A stretch of DNA of 64,000 nt from JAGVSR01 sp963825555 (GTDB lineage: Bacteria; Pseudomonadota; Alphaproteobacteria; Rhizobiales; Hyphomicrobiaceae). The notes beneath the pieces are model-generated. The model was given only the letters and a program-made list of their open reading frames with translations. It did no database searches and was not told the origin of the DNA. Made by a program: the position numbers and the translations under genes. The stretch's first letter is position 1. Every line of letters starts with the position of its first letter. The DNA is taken from NCBI GenBank assembly GCA_963825555.1, contig CAWGTZ010000004.1:62001-126000 (forward strand). The letters are read 5' to 3'. Shown here in pieces: positions 25,399-33,809 of this stretch.

Positions 25399-27378
25399 TC
25401 AGGTGCCGATTTTTCCGCCGCCCTTGCGCGTAATGGCAACCACGCTCGGCCGCGGCGGGCGGTCGTCGACGAAATCCGGCCAACGGGTGGTGGGCTGCTC
25501 ATATGTAGCCGGCGCCTTTGGATCTTCGGATTCACCGGGGTGCTGGATGGCGACGAAGAGTGTTTCCAGGTCTGGCGTGAAGCACGGACCGCAGAGTTCC
25601 GCGCCTACAGGGCAGCGGAAGAATAACCGCGAGGTACCGCGTAGCGCACCCCCGGTTTCCATCGCATAAAGCCCGTCAGTTCGGCCGGTAGCTTTCAGGT
25701 TGTTGCCGTCTGTCGCGATCCACAAACGTCCGTCCGCATCGATGGCGCAGTTGTCTGGCATGCCGAACCAGCCGTTCTTCGACGTCGCGTGATTGAATGT
25801 GGCGCCCACCTCCGCGATCGCGGGGTCGCCGCAGCGCACGAGAATATCCCATGTGAACCCGGCGGCGGCATGGTCGCCGTTGTCGGGTGTAATCTCGACA
25901 ATGTGGCCGAAGCGGTTCTCAGGTCGCGGATTGACGGCATCGATGCCGTTATCTCCCGTTGTCTTGCGCTCCTTGTTGTTGGTCAGCATCACATAGACCT
26001 TGCCGGTCTTTGGATTGGCTTCCACGTCTTCCGGCCGATCCATTTTCGTGGCACCGAGGGCATCGGCAGCAAGGCGCGCGTGGATCAAAATCTCGCCCTG
26101 GTCCTTGAAGCTAGAAAGTTTGGGGTTGGCGGCGACCAGCGGCATCCATTCCCCCCGGCCGTCAGCATCGAAGCGCGCAACGTAGAGCGTTCCTGCATCC
26201 AGGAGGTCGGCGTTGGCAGCCCGATTGCCGAGGTCGACTTTCCCTTCCGTGACGAACTTGTACACGTAGTCGAACCGCTGATCGTCGCCCTGATAGACGA
26301 CGAACCTGCCATCCTTGTTGACGATATTGCCCGCGCCTTCATGCTTGAAACGGCCGAGAGCGGTGCGCTTTTTCGGTGTGGACGTAGGATTGAGCGGGTC
26401 GATTTCAACGACCCAGCCGAAGCGGTGGCACTCGTTGGGTTCCTGTGCCATGTCGAAGCGCGGCTCATAGCGGCTCCAGGGGTAGTAGTCCTCCGGAATA
26501 CCATAGCGGTCGAGAGCTTCGGAATGTGGTGATGACTTCGCCGTTTCCTTGCCCCAGAAATAGAAATTGAAGTTTTCTTCGCAAGTAAGCCACGTGCCCC
26601 AGGGTGTTACGCCACCAGCGCAGTTGTTGAGCATGCCAAGCACGCGCGTGCCCGTCGCGTCGGCGTTCGTACGCAACAGTTCGTGACCAGCGGCGGGGCC
26701 CGTGATTTCCATGGGCGTGGAGGCGGTGATGCGCCGCGCGTAGCGCGAACCTCCCACGACGTGCCAGCGGCCGCCGGTTCGCTTTATCTCGATGATACTG
26801 CCGCCATGTGCCGCCATGGAGGCGCGAACGTGTGCTTCGCTGAGACCGCTTACGCGTTCGGAGCGGTTTTTGCCCTGAAGGCCCGGGTACATGATCTCAT
26901 CGTTAGTGTACTCGTGATTGACAACGAGCAGACCCTGTGTCGATCGGTCGTCAAGTGGAATGAAGCCGATGAAGTCACTGTTATAGCCGAACTGGCGCTC
27001 TTGAGCGTCGCCTGAGGGGTTTGTCGGATCGAACGCTGGGCTACCGGGGAGCACTGGGTCACCCCAGCGGATCAGCACCTCGGCATCGTAGCCGGCGGCG
27101 ACGTGGTGCACTTCATCCACGCCGGCCGCCACCTCGGGGAAGTTGAAGCTCGGTTCGGGCGAAGCTGCTTGCGCCTGTACGGGTCGCGGCGCGGCCGCAA
27201 CGGCCATGGGCGAAATAGCGCTCGACACGATGCCGGCGGCCAGCGCTCCGCGGACGAGATCACGCCTTGAGAGACGCAATGCGATCACATCGCCCAGTGT
27301 GGGATTGTCGGATGGGTTGGAGGACATGTCCTCCGACTGGTCGAAAGGCGCGTTGGGCAGGTCCTGCTTTGAGGTCAT
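25399..27378 (-). CDS. phoX: PhoX-family alkaline phosphatase (DUF839), Tat-exported
   Basis: Large secreted phosphatase of 659 aa, matching PhoX (DUF839), which releases phosphate from phosphoesters with Ca2+ and Fe cofactors. The twin-arginine motif SRRDLVRG (Arg38-Arg39) and a hydrophobic region to about residue 62, followed by an alanine-rich cleavage region, mark Tat export. The body has VNHEYTNDEIMYPG, GTWLTCEENFNFYF, MDRPEDVEANPKTGKVYV and SKNGWFGMPDNCAIDADGRLW, all typical beta-propeller and metal-site stretches. It is not in a pst/pho cluster, and I found no convincing Pho box (CTGTCAT repeats) upstream. Confidence 0.9.
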   Translation of the reverse strand: MTSKQDLPNAPFDQSEDMSSNPSDNPTLGDVIALRLSRRDLVRGALAAGIVSSAISPMAVAAAPRPVQAQAASPEPSFNFPEVAAGVDEVHHVAAGYDAEVLIRWGDPVLPGSPAFDPTNPSGDAQERQFGYNSDFIGFIPLDDRSTQGLLVVNHEYTNDEIMYPGLQGKNRSERVSGLSEAHVRASMAAHGGSIIEIKRTGGRWHVVGGSRYARRITASTPMEITGPAAGHELLRTNADATGTRVLGMLNNCAGGVTPWGTWLTCEENFNFYFWGKETAKSSPHSEALDRYGIPEDYYPWSRYEPRFDMAQEPNECHRFGWVVEIDPLNPTSTPKKRTALGRFKHEGAGNIVNKDGRFVVYQGDDQRFDYVYKFVTEGKVDLGNRAANADLLDAGTLYVARFDADGRGEWMPLVAANPKLSSFKDQGEILIHARLAADALGATKMDRPEDVEANPKTGKVYVMLTNNKERKTTGDNGIDAVNPRPENRFGHIVEITPDNGDHAAAGFTWDILVRCGDPAIAEVGATFNHATSKNGWFGMPDNCAIDADGRLWIATDGNNLKATGRTDGLYAMETGGALRGTSRLFFRCPVGAELCGPCFTPDLETLFVAIQHPGESEDPKAPATYEQPTTRWPDFVDDRPPRPSVVAITRKGGGKIGT

Positions 27379-27745
27379 ATGGGGTCCGGTTGGCGCTTGG
27401 TGACATTGCTGGGCAAGGCCGGGCCAGCCCGGCGCGAGGAACGCATATTAACGATTATTAGGCGCGTGTTTTGACCGGCGTATGAAACGTCGCTGACGTG
27501 TTTGGAGCTGAAAATCTGGACCAAGACTCGCGATCCCACGACAGACGATCCGACGTCATATCGTATGACCACAACGTGAGTACAGATCAGACAATTTAGC
27601 GACGTATTCGAAGCTTCAACCTAACCGAGGCATTTATCTTCTTTTTCATTCTCATGGCGTGCACAAGCTCAAACCGCGACGTTTCGATAAGCGTCGGAAA
27701 ACGCGAAATAATTTGCGTAAAGTTTGAACATAAAGGCGCCTTGCG
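27379..27745. other. Intergenic region between phoX and a small + strand gene
   Basis: A 367-base divergent region holding promoters for phoX and the gene at 27746. It contains the inverted repeat at 27555-27569 (listed separately). The segment 27690-27735 is AT-rich and probably the promoter of the small gene. No RNA gene seen. Confidence 0.5.
27555..27569. promoter_or_regulatory. Perfect inverted repeat, candidate operator
   Basis: GTCATA-TCG-TATGAC, arms of six bases around a three-base centre, lies between the divergent phoX and 27746 genes, 177 bases from the phoX start and 177 bases from the other. It could bind a dimeric regulator, but a 12-base palindrome can occur by chance in a window this size. 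Confidence 0.35.
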
Positions 27746-28015
27746 ATGAGTGACAAGGAACTCCAGCAGCTGTTGTTTGAGCAGTTGAAGTCGCATCCCG
27801 CATTGGCGTCGAAAGAATTCGAAGTGCTGCTGGATGAGCAGGGCCGGGTGGTGATTCACCGCGGTGGTCACGTCCGCGGGATTTGGCTGGCGGTGATGGC
27901 CGTTCTGCAGTGGACCCCTGCGGGCTACAACGGTCCCCTCTTCCAGGTGGCCGACGTGGAGGCCGCTGTCTGGCATACGCTCGTCGCGCTGGGCCTGGAG
28001 AAGCCCCGGATCTGA
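27746..28015 (+). CDS. Conserved hypothetical protein, 89 aa
   Basis: Small soluble protein of unknown function. It starts at ATG with aaagg about nine bases upstream. The sequence has a helical N-terminus (ELQQLLFEQLKSHPAL) and a central beta-type segment ending RGGHVRGIWLAVMAVLQWTP, then AVWHTLVALGLEKP. It stands alone, divergent from phoX and convergent with DUF1178. I cannot name the family. Confidence 0.65.
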   Translation: MSDKELQQLLFEQLKSHPALASKEFEVLLDEQGRVVIHRGGHVRGIWLAVMAVLQWTPAGYNGPLFQVADVEAAVWHTLVALGLEKPRI

Positions 28016-28050
28016 GGGTGCATGTCCAGGAGATATTGGCCGACTTGTTC

Positions 28051-28542
28051 TCAGTTCTGGTCTTCGGGCAAAGCTGGGATCGGGAACACCTCCACCCCTT
28101 CTTCATGCAGTTCGGTCACTTCCTCGCCCGAGGCTTCGCCGTAGATGCCCCGTGCCGGCGCCTCCTTATAGTGGATACGCCTCGCCTCTTCGGCAAAGCG
28201 CGGGCCCACGTATTCGGCGTTTTTCTCGATCTCGGCACGTAACTGCCGCATGATCTCCCTTGCCTGAGCGGGGAGGTTAGAGGTTGCGGCAGCGTTGCGC
28301 AGGTGTTGGCTGTGCTGGGCCTGGCTGGGCGGGCGTGACTTTGCGGCTGGCGGCGTCTCGTCGCCCGGACGCCTTGAATGGATTGTCACAGCCGGGGCCA
28401 TTACGGCTTTCTGAACGTTCGTCGAGCCGCAGGCCGGGCAGGCGACAATGCCCGCACCAGACTGTTCGTCGAAGGCGCCGCTGCTGCGGAACCATCCTTC
28501 AAACTCATGATCCGCGGCACAGACGAGACGATACTTGATCAT
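28051..28542 (-). CDS. DUF1178 family protein
   Basis: Protein of 163 aa matching DUF1178: N-terminal MIKYRLVCAADHEFEGWFRSS, a zinc-ribbon-like VACPACGSTNVQKAVMAP (two Cys visible here), a variable middle, then EIEKNAEYVGPRFAEEARRIHY and the closing GEEVTELHEEGVEVFPIP. The family is nearly confined to alpha- and betaproteobacteria and typically sits next to a nitrilase gene, as here; the start overlaps the nitrilase stop by four bases. Function unknown. Confidence 0.9.
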   Translation of the reverse strand: MIKYRLVCAADHEFEGWFRSSGAFDEQSGAGIVACPACGSTNVQKAVMAPAVTIHSRRPGDETPPAAKSRPPSQAQHSQHLRNAAATSNLPAQAREIMRQLRAEIEKNAEYVGPRFAEEARRIHYKEAPARGIYGEASGEEVTELHEEGVEVFPIPALPEDQN

Positions 28543-29393
28543 GCTTCGATCCGGCTTTCGACGGTGAAGGGGCGATCGTGCCCCAGAGAGGGCACGCGGC
28601 TGCGCGCATCCTCGACAGCCTGCAAGTCTATGTCGGCGGTTACGACCCCGGGATCAACGCCGCCTTCGGCCAGGATCTGACCCCATGGCGAGATGATAAG
28701 GCTGTGGCCGTAGGTGTCGCGACCGTGTTCGTGACGCCCGCCTTGTGCGGCAGCAAACACGAAGCACTGGCACTCGATGGCGCGTGCCCTCAAAAGCGTG
28801 TGCCAGTGGGCTTCACCGGTCAGCTTCGTAAAGGCGGCGGGTACAGCGAGTAGCGTTGCACCCGACTTGGCCAGGGCCCGGTAGAGATGTGGGAAGCGCA
28901 GATCGTAGCAGATCGAAAGTCCGAGCCCGCCCCAGGGCAGAGATGCGATTACGGCACGCTCCCCTGGCTTGTAGTTCTTGCTTTCGCGATAGCTCTCACC
29001 TCCCGGCAAGTCGACGTCGAACATGTGGATTTTGTCGTAGCGCGCGACGATGTCGCCCGCTGGAGAGAGGACGTAGGCGCGATTGGCGATTTTGTCGGGC
29101 GATAGTTTGATCGCCATCGAGCCGATGTGCAGCCAGATCTTCAATTCGGCGGCGAGTTCGCGGAAGCGCTGCAGCGCCCGGTTGCCCTCCTCAGGCTCGG
29201 TCGCAGCGAAGAGGCGCTTTGTTTCCAGTTCCATCAGTGTGGTCACCTCTGGCGTCTGCACGTAGTGCGCGCCGCCGGCCGCCGCCTCGCGGATGAGCGC
29301 CTCGGCCTGGGCAACGTTCGGATCGACGCTGCGGCCGGAGCACAATTGGACGAGTGCGGCGCGGAATGTCGTGCCGGAGGATGCGTGAGACAT
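28539..29393 (-). CDS. Carbon-nitrogen hydrolase (nitrilase superfamily)
   Basis: Nitrilase superfamily amidohydrolase of 284 aa. The catalytic triad is visible: Glu49 in QTPEVT, Lys121 in YDKIHMFDVD and Cys162 in ICYDLRFP. The KIHMFDVDLPGG and RFPHLYRAL patterns fit the Nit1/Nit2 branch, which repairs deaminated glutathione or acts as omega-amidase. It lies upstream of DUF1178 (four-base overlap) and downstream of the glutaredoxin gene in the same direction; a glutathione-linked role is therefore plausible. Confidence 0.9.
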   Translation of the reverse strand: MSHASSGTTFRAALVQLCSGRSVDPNVAQAEALIREAAAGGAHYVQTPEVTTLMELETKRLFAATEPEEGNRALQRFRELAAELKIWLHIGSMAIKLSPDKIANRAYVLSPAGDIVARYDKIHMFDVDLPGGESYRESKNYKPGERAVIASLPWGGLGLSICYDLRFPHLYRALAKSGATLLAVPAAFTKLTGEAHWHTLLRARAIECQCFVFAAAQGGRHEHGRDTYGHSLIISPWGQILAEGGVDPGVVTADIDLQAVEDARSRVPSLGHDRPFTVESRIEA

Positions 29394-29497
29394 GAGTGGC
29401 CTTGCTGTTTCTTCTCTAAATTACGCCGCGCTGTTTGGCGCGGATCTTGAAGCGGTGCGGACGAGGACCCGGATCAGCAATACGGATCAGGTGTCGT

Positions 29498-29755
29498 TCA
29501 GGCGGCCAGAAGGCTGTCCAGCTTGCCGAGGCGGTCCAACTCGTGCAGGTCGTCACAACCGCCAACATGTGTCTCGCCGATAAATATCTGCGGAACAGTC
29601 GAGCGGCCGCTCGCTTTCGCCGACATATCGGCGCGGAGCGATGCATTGCCGGTCACGTCGATTTCGTCGAACGCCACCCCTTTGCTGCGCAACAGTTCCC
29701 GAGCGAGATGGCAGTAGGGGCAGAGAGATGCCGTGTAAATGACGACTTTCTGCAT
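29498..29755 (-). CDS. grxC: Glutaredoxin 3 (GrxC)
   Basis: Glutathione-dependent disulfide reductase of 85 aa. It has the CPYC active site in YTASLCPYCHLAR, the cis-proline region STVPQIFI and GGCDDLHELDRLGKL, which binds glutathione. The frame opens at 29791, but the conserved fold starts at MQKVVIY, so the ATG at 29755 is preferred; a ggagg lies further upstream. It precedes the nitrilase and DUF1178 genes in the same direction, a typical alphaproteobacterial arrangement. Confidence 0.93.
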   Translation of the reverse strand: MQKVVIYTASLCPYCHLARELLRSKGVAFDEIDVTGNASLRADMSAKASGRSTVPQIFIGETHVGGCDDLHELDRLGKLDSLLAA

Positions 29756-29876
29756 ATCGGTCGTTGTCCTCCGAGGCAGCGGCTGATTCATATCATATTA
29801 GTGTGCTGCGGCCTGGTTTCGCCACCCCAGGAATGCCGCAGTCCGAAACCTTCAGGACTCACTCTTGAGCGCATTG

Positions 29877-30686
29877 TCAAATGTCAGACAGCCCGTCGCC
29901 CGTGGCCAGCGCCAAAGCCAGGACATCGACAGAGGTGGCCCCGGCAAGCCGCAGAGCGCGCGTGGCGGCCGCGGCGGTGGCCCCCGTAGTGACCACGTCG
30001 TCGATCAGCACGATACGGCGGTCCTCAATCCGTCCGCGACGTTCTTCGCGCACGGCAAACGCGCCGCGCACGTTCTCAACCCGTTCTTCGCGGCTCAGGC
30101 CCACCTGAGAGGCCGTAGAGCGGAGCCGCAGGAGGGACAGGGCATCAAAAGGGACGCCGGAACGGCGGGATACGTTCTGGGCCAACCGGGCCGCCTGATT
30201 AAAGCGGCGACGCAAAAGCCGCATCCGGCTCAATGGCACGGGAACGATAAGATCGGCACCGGCCAGGATTTCCTTTCCGGTTTCCGCCAGCCACCCGCCC
30301 AGCAAACCCACGAGGTCGTCCCGATCGTGGAATTTCAGGTCGTGGATGAGCCGCCGCATGAGACCGGAGTAGTGGGCTACGGCGCGGGCCCGATCGTAAA
30401 CTGGGGCGTCCGCGATTGCTGCGGCTGATAGCGTGATGTCGCCCGTTGCAAATGGTAACGGTAGACCAAGGCGGTCGCATAGAGGAGGGCGAATGAAATC
30501 AATGCGGCTCCAACAGGCGGCACACAATGTGTCGTGTGCCGTCATTGGTTCGCGACAGGACAGGCAGACGGGCGGCACAACGAGGTCGCCGATCCGTGTC
30601 CATGCACCAAGCATCCGTCGGCGAAGGCCAGCGCTTCCCCGCCGCAGAGATCCTGCACTTGCAGTCTCGAGGTTTCTGCGTGCCAT
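29877..30686 (-). CDS. comF: ComF family phosphoribosyltransferase-like protein
   Basis: ComF-type protein of 269 aa. An N-terminal zinc finger is visible (CLSCREPM and LCAACWSRI, about 41-65), then a phosphoribosyltransferase fold with the PRPP loop IVLIDDVVTTGATAAAA (about 224-240). FNQAARLAQNVSRRSGVPF is the usual central signature. In naturally competent bacteria ComF supports DNA uptake; here its role is unknown. It is divergent from the methyltransferase gene and upstream of glutaredoxin. Confidence 0.93.
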   Translation of the reverse strand: MARRNLETASAGSLRRGSAGLRRRMLGAWTRIGDLVVPPVCLSCREPMTAHDTLCAACWSRIDFIRPPLCDRLGLPLPFATGDITLSAAAIADAPVYDRARAVAHYSGLMRRLIHDLKFHDRDDLVGLLGGWLAETGKEILAGADLIVPVPLSRMRLLRRRFNQAARLAQNVSRRSGVPFDALSLLRLRSTASQVGLSREERVENVRGAFAVREERRGRIEDRRIVLIDDVVTTGATAAAATRALRLAGATSVDVLALALATGDGLSDI

Positions 30687-30757
30687 AGGTTATGTTAGCT
30701 CCGCTCGTCGTGTTAGGCGAGTGTTTTGGTGCAGAAAGCTCGCCAAGAGGTTTTGAG

Positions 30758-31669
30758 ATGTCGGATGTGCACCAGATCTTCGATCGTGCGCTTTTGCAGC
30801 GCCGACGTGATCGCGTAGCGGAAGGAATTGCGCAACATGCATTCCTTCTCGATCGCTTCGGTGATGACGTGGAGGAACGCCTCTCGCTCATCCAGCGCAC
30901 TTTTTCGCGCGTTCTCATTCTCGGAGCGCATCACGGGGAACTGGGTCGTCGTGTTGCGCGCCTTCCTGATATTGAGACGGTCATCGAAACCGAGACGAGC
31001 CTGTCGCTCCTGCACCGGTGTGGCGGCTTGCGTGTGCTGGCCGACGAGGAGGCACTTCCATTCGCAGATGAGTCGTTCGATCTCATTATCGCAGGCCTGA
31101 CACTTCAGTTCGTAAACGATCTACCGGGTGCGCTTGTGCAGATCCGCCGTCTCCTGAAGCCGGATGGTCTTTTTCTCGGCGGACTGTTCGGCGGCGCGAC
31201 GCTGAGCGAACTGCGCCGCGCATGGCTTGAGGCGGAAGCGGAGGTCACGGGCGGCGTGTCGCCGCGGGTTGCGCCATTCGCCGATGTCCGCGATCTTGGC
31301 GGCCTTTTGCAGCGCGCCGGCTTTGCTCTGCCCGTCGTCGACTCCGATACCGTGCGCGTTCGCTATTCCTCGCCCCTCGCGCTTATGCAGGATGTGCGGG
31401 CCATGGGGGCGGGGAACGTGCTCAAGGATCGCCGTCGGGTGCCGGTGAGCCGCGCCCTTCTGTTGCGTGCATCACACATCTACGATGAGCGCTTTGCCGA
31501 TCCGGACGGGCGCGTATCGGCGACCTTCGAACTTCTGGTAATGACAGCTTGGGCACCCCATGAAAGCCAGCAGAAGCCCTTGCAACCGGGCTCCGCGCAG
31601 ATTCGGCTGGCCGATGTTTTAGGTACGACCGAAGGGCGAATTGGTCTGGAGCGGGATGACACGTCTTGA
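30758..31669 (+). CDS. SAM-dependent methyltransferase, NDUFAF5/BioC-like
   Basis: Class I methyltransferase-fold protein of 303 aa. The ATG at 30758 has an aagagg site seven bases upstream, which decides it over the longer frame at 30692. It starts QIFDRALLQRRRDRVAEG, then VLILGAHHGELGRRVA as motif I (degenerate: GAHHGELG instead of GCGTG), EEALPFADESFDLIIAGLTLQFVND and GLFLGGLFGGATLSELR. This pattern is that of the mitochondrial complex I assembly factor NDUFAF5 (C20orf7) and its alphaproteobacterial relatives, which hydroxylate an Arg of complex I. It is not a typical BioC, although distantly related. Function inferred by similarity of pattern. Confidence 0.85.
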   Translation: MSDVHQIFDRALLQRRRDRVAEGIAQHAFLLDRFGDDVEERLSLIQRTFSRVLILGAHHGELGRRVARLPDIETVIETETSLSLLHRCGGLRVLADEEALPFADESFDLIIAGLTLQFVNDLPGALVQIRRLLKPDGLFLGGLFGGATLSELRRAWLEAEAEVTGGVSPRVAPFADVRDLGGLLQRAGFALPVVDSDTVRVRYSSPLALMQDVRAMGAGNVLKDRRRVPVSRALLLRASHIYDERFADPDGRVSATFELLVMTAWAPHESQQKPLQPGSAQIRLADVLGTTEGRIGLERDDTS

Positions 31670-31793
31670 GGCTGGATGTTGCGCCGCCACGTGTTCGAGG
31701 GCGGATTGTGGGGTGTCGAAAGCCGGGCAATCAGCTAGGCTCTGCCGCGACACGGCGGGCATTCAATGATCGGCCGCAAGGGGAGGACTATCG

Positions 31794-32108
31794 GTGACCA
31801 CGTCCAACGGGGATCAGACGACCCGCATTCTGGCCGATCCTGCCTTTCATGCTGCGGTGCGCAAGCGGGCGCGGTTCGGCTGGGGCATGGCAATCCTCAT
31901 GTGCGTCATCTATTTCGGGTTTATTCTGCTGGTTGCTTTCGCGCCCGGAACACTCGCAGAGCCAATCGGTGATGGAACGCTGACCCTGGGTCTCGTAGTC
32001 GGACTTATCGTTATCTTGTCGGCTTTGATCTTGACGGCAATCTACGTCGTCAAGGCCAACTCCGCTTTCGATCACGAAACACGCTCCATCGTGGAGCGCA
32101 GCCGGTGA
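31794..32108 (+). CDS. DUF485 membrane protein, partner of ActP
   Basis: Small two-helix membrane protein (104 aa) of family DUF485 (YjcH in E. coli). Spans at about 29-50 and 63-86 (AILMCVIYFGFILLVAF; LGLVVGLIVILSALIL). GTG start with gggagga upstream. Its stop overlaps the start of actP by four bases, as in E. coli acs-yjcH-actP. Presumed accessory to acetate uptake. Confidence 0.9.
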   Translation: MTTSNGDQTTRILADPAFHAAVRKRARFGWGMAILMCVIYFGFILLVAFAPGTLAEPIGDGTLTLGLVVGLIVILSALILTAIYVVKANSAFDHETRSIVERSR

Positions 32109-33799
32109 GTGCGATGTCTCGACGGATCCTCGCCTGCATCGGCCTTGCACTTATCGCCTTCTCGCCTGCGGTTCTGGCCGCCGGCCCGCTCGAGGGCGGT
32201 GAGAAGCAGACATTGAACGTAGCTGCCATCGTCATGTTTCTCGCCTTCGTGCTGGCCACGCTGGGTATCACGAAATGGGCCGCCGCGCGGGCGACCTCTG
32301 CGTCCGATTTCTATGCAGCGGGAGGCGGCATCACGGGTTTCCAGAACGGTCTCGCCATTGCTGGCGACTACATGTCGGCAGCTTCGTTCCTCGGCATCTC
32401 CGCACTGGTATTCTCATCCGGCTTCGACGGTCTCATCTACTCGGTCGGATTCCTTGTAGGCTGGCCGATCGTTATGTTTCTGATCGCAGAGCAGTTGCGC
32501 AATCTGGGCAAGTACACCTTCGCTGATGTCGCCGCATACCGGCTATCTGCGCGGCCGCTGCGCGTGCTTTCAGCCGTCGGGTCGTTGTCCGTCGTAGCCT
32601 TCTATCTTATCGCGCAGATGGTTGGGGCGGGTAAACTCATCGAGTTGCTATTCGGCCTCGATTACCTCTATGCCATTGTTATCGTCGGCGTCCTCATGAT
32701 CACTTACGTGGCGTTCGGCGGGATGATTGCGACCACGTGGGTGCAGATCATCAAGGCTTGTCTGCTCTTGGGCGGAGCCTCATTCATGGCCTTCATGGTG
32801 CTTGCTCACTTCGGCTTTTCGCCCGAGGCGATGTTCCAGGCGGCGACCGCTGTTCATCCTGGCGGACAGTCCATCATGGCGCCGGGCAAGCTGGTCTCCG
32901 ATCCGGTATCCGCGCTCTCGCTCGGGGTCGCGCTCATGTTCGGCACGGCCGGCCTGCCGCACATCCTGATGCGTTTCTTCACGGTTCCGGATGCGAAGAC
33001 GGCCCGGAAGTCCGTCCTCTATGCGACTGGCTTCATCGGCTATTTCTACATTCTCACGTTCATCATCGGGTTTGGCGCGATCACGCTTCTCATGTCCGAT
33101 CCGGCCTACTACGCGACCACGGTCGACGGGACGTACAACAAGGTCACGGGCCTTCAGGGCGGAACGAACATGGCGGCCGTTCATCTGGCTAATGCGGTCG
33201 GCGGATCGCTGTTCCTGGGTTTCATCTCGGCGGTGGCTTTTGCGACGATTCTCGCGGTGGTGGCCGGTCTGACACTCGCCGGTGCCTCCGCAATCAGCCA
33301 CGATCTCTATGTGAATGTCATCGCACGGGATCGTGTCTCCGAGCACACCGAGGTCCGGTTGTCGAAGATCTCAGCGGTCGTCATCGGTCTCATCGCGATC
33401 GTCCTTGGCTATGTGTTCGAGAAACAGAATGTGGCCTTCATGGTGGGGCTGGCGTTCGCCGTGGCCGCGAGCTGCAACTTTCCCGTTCTGCTGATGAGCC
33501 TGCACTGGCCTGGTACGACAACGCGGGGAGCCGTTGCCGGCGGTCTTCTCGGGCTGGTCATGGCAGTCACGATGGTGATCCTTAGCTCCGCGGTATGGGT
33601 GAAGACGTTCGGTTTCGAGGAGGCAATCTTTCCCTACGACAACCCGGCACTCTTCTCGGTGACGGCGGCATTCTTTACGATCTGGCTCGTGTCACGTCTC
33701 GACCGCAGTGCGAATGCGGAAGCGGAGCGGGCTGCTTATCCAGCACAGCTCGTGCGCTCCGAGACAGGTATCGGTGCCGAGGGTGCAAGTGCGCATTAA
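32105..33799 (+). CDS. actP: Cation/acetate symporter (ActP)
   Basis: SSS-family symporter of 564 aa moving acetate and other short monocarboxylates with Na+. A signal-like N-terminus is followed by about 13 membrane spans. Landmarks are ATSASDFYAAGGGITGFQNG, IAGDYMSAASFLGISALVF, YTFADVAAYRLSARPLRVLS, MFGTAGLPHILMRFFTVPDA and GASAISHDLYVNV, typical of ActP (VC_2705 subfamily). It is translationally coupled to DUF485. The start is GTG at 32105, or the ATG three codons later. A proline iminopeptidase gene begins 10 bases after it. Confidence 0.93.
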   Translation: MSAMSRRILACIGLALIAFSPAVLAAGPLEGGEKQTLNVAAIVMFLAFVLATLGITKWAAARATSASDFYAAGGGITGFQNGLAIAGDYMSAASFLGISALVFSSGFDGLIYSVGFLVGWPIVMFLIAEQLRNLGKYTFADVAAYRLSARPLRVLSAVGSLSVVAFYLIAQMVGAGKLIELLFGLDYLYAIVIVGVLMITYVAFGGMIATTWVQIIKACLLLGGASFMAFMVLAHFGFSPEAMFQAATAVHPGGQSIMAPGKLVSDPVSALSLGVALMFGTAGLPHILMRFFTVPDAKTARKSVLYATGFIGYFYILTFIIGFGAITLLMSDPAYYATTVDGTYNKVTGLQGGTNMAAVHLANAVGGSLFLGFISAVAFATILAVVAGLTLAGASAISHDLYVNVIARDRVSEHTEVRLSKISAVVIGLIAIVLGYVFEKQNVAFMVGLAFAVAASCNFPVLLMSLHWPGTTTRGAVAGGLLGLVMAVTMVILSSAVWVKTFGFEEAIFPYDNPALFSVTAAFFTIWLVSRLDRSANAEAERAAYPAQLVRSETGIGAEGASAH

Positions 33800-33809
33800 C
33801 GGTCGGGAC

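Noticed and set aside
27379..27745. Pho box upstream of phoX
   Set aside because: Only single weak TGTCA-type elements are visible, not the paired CTGTCAT repeats.
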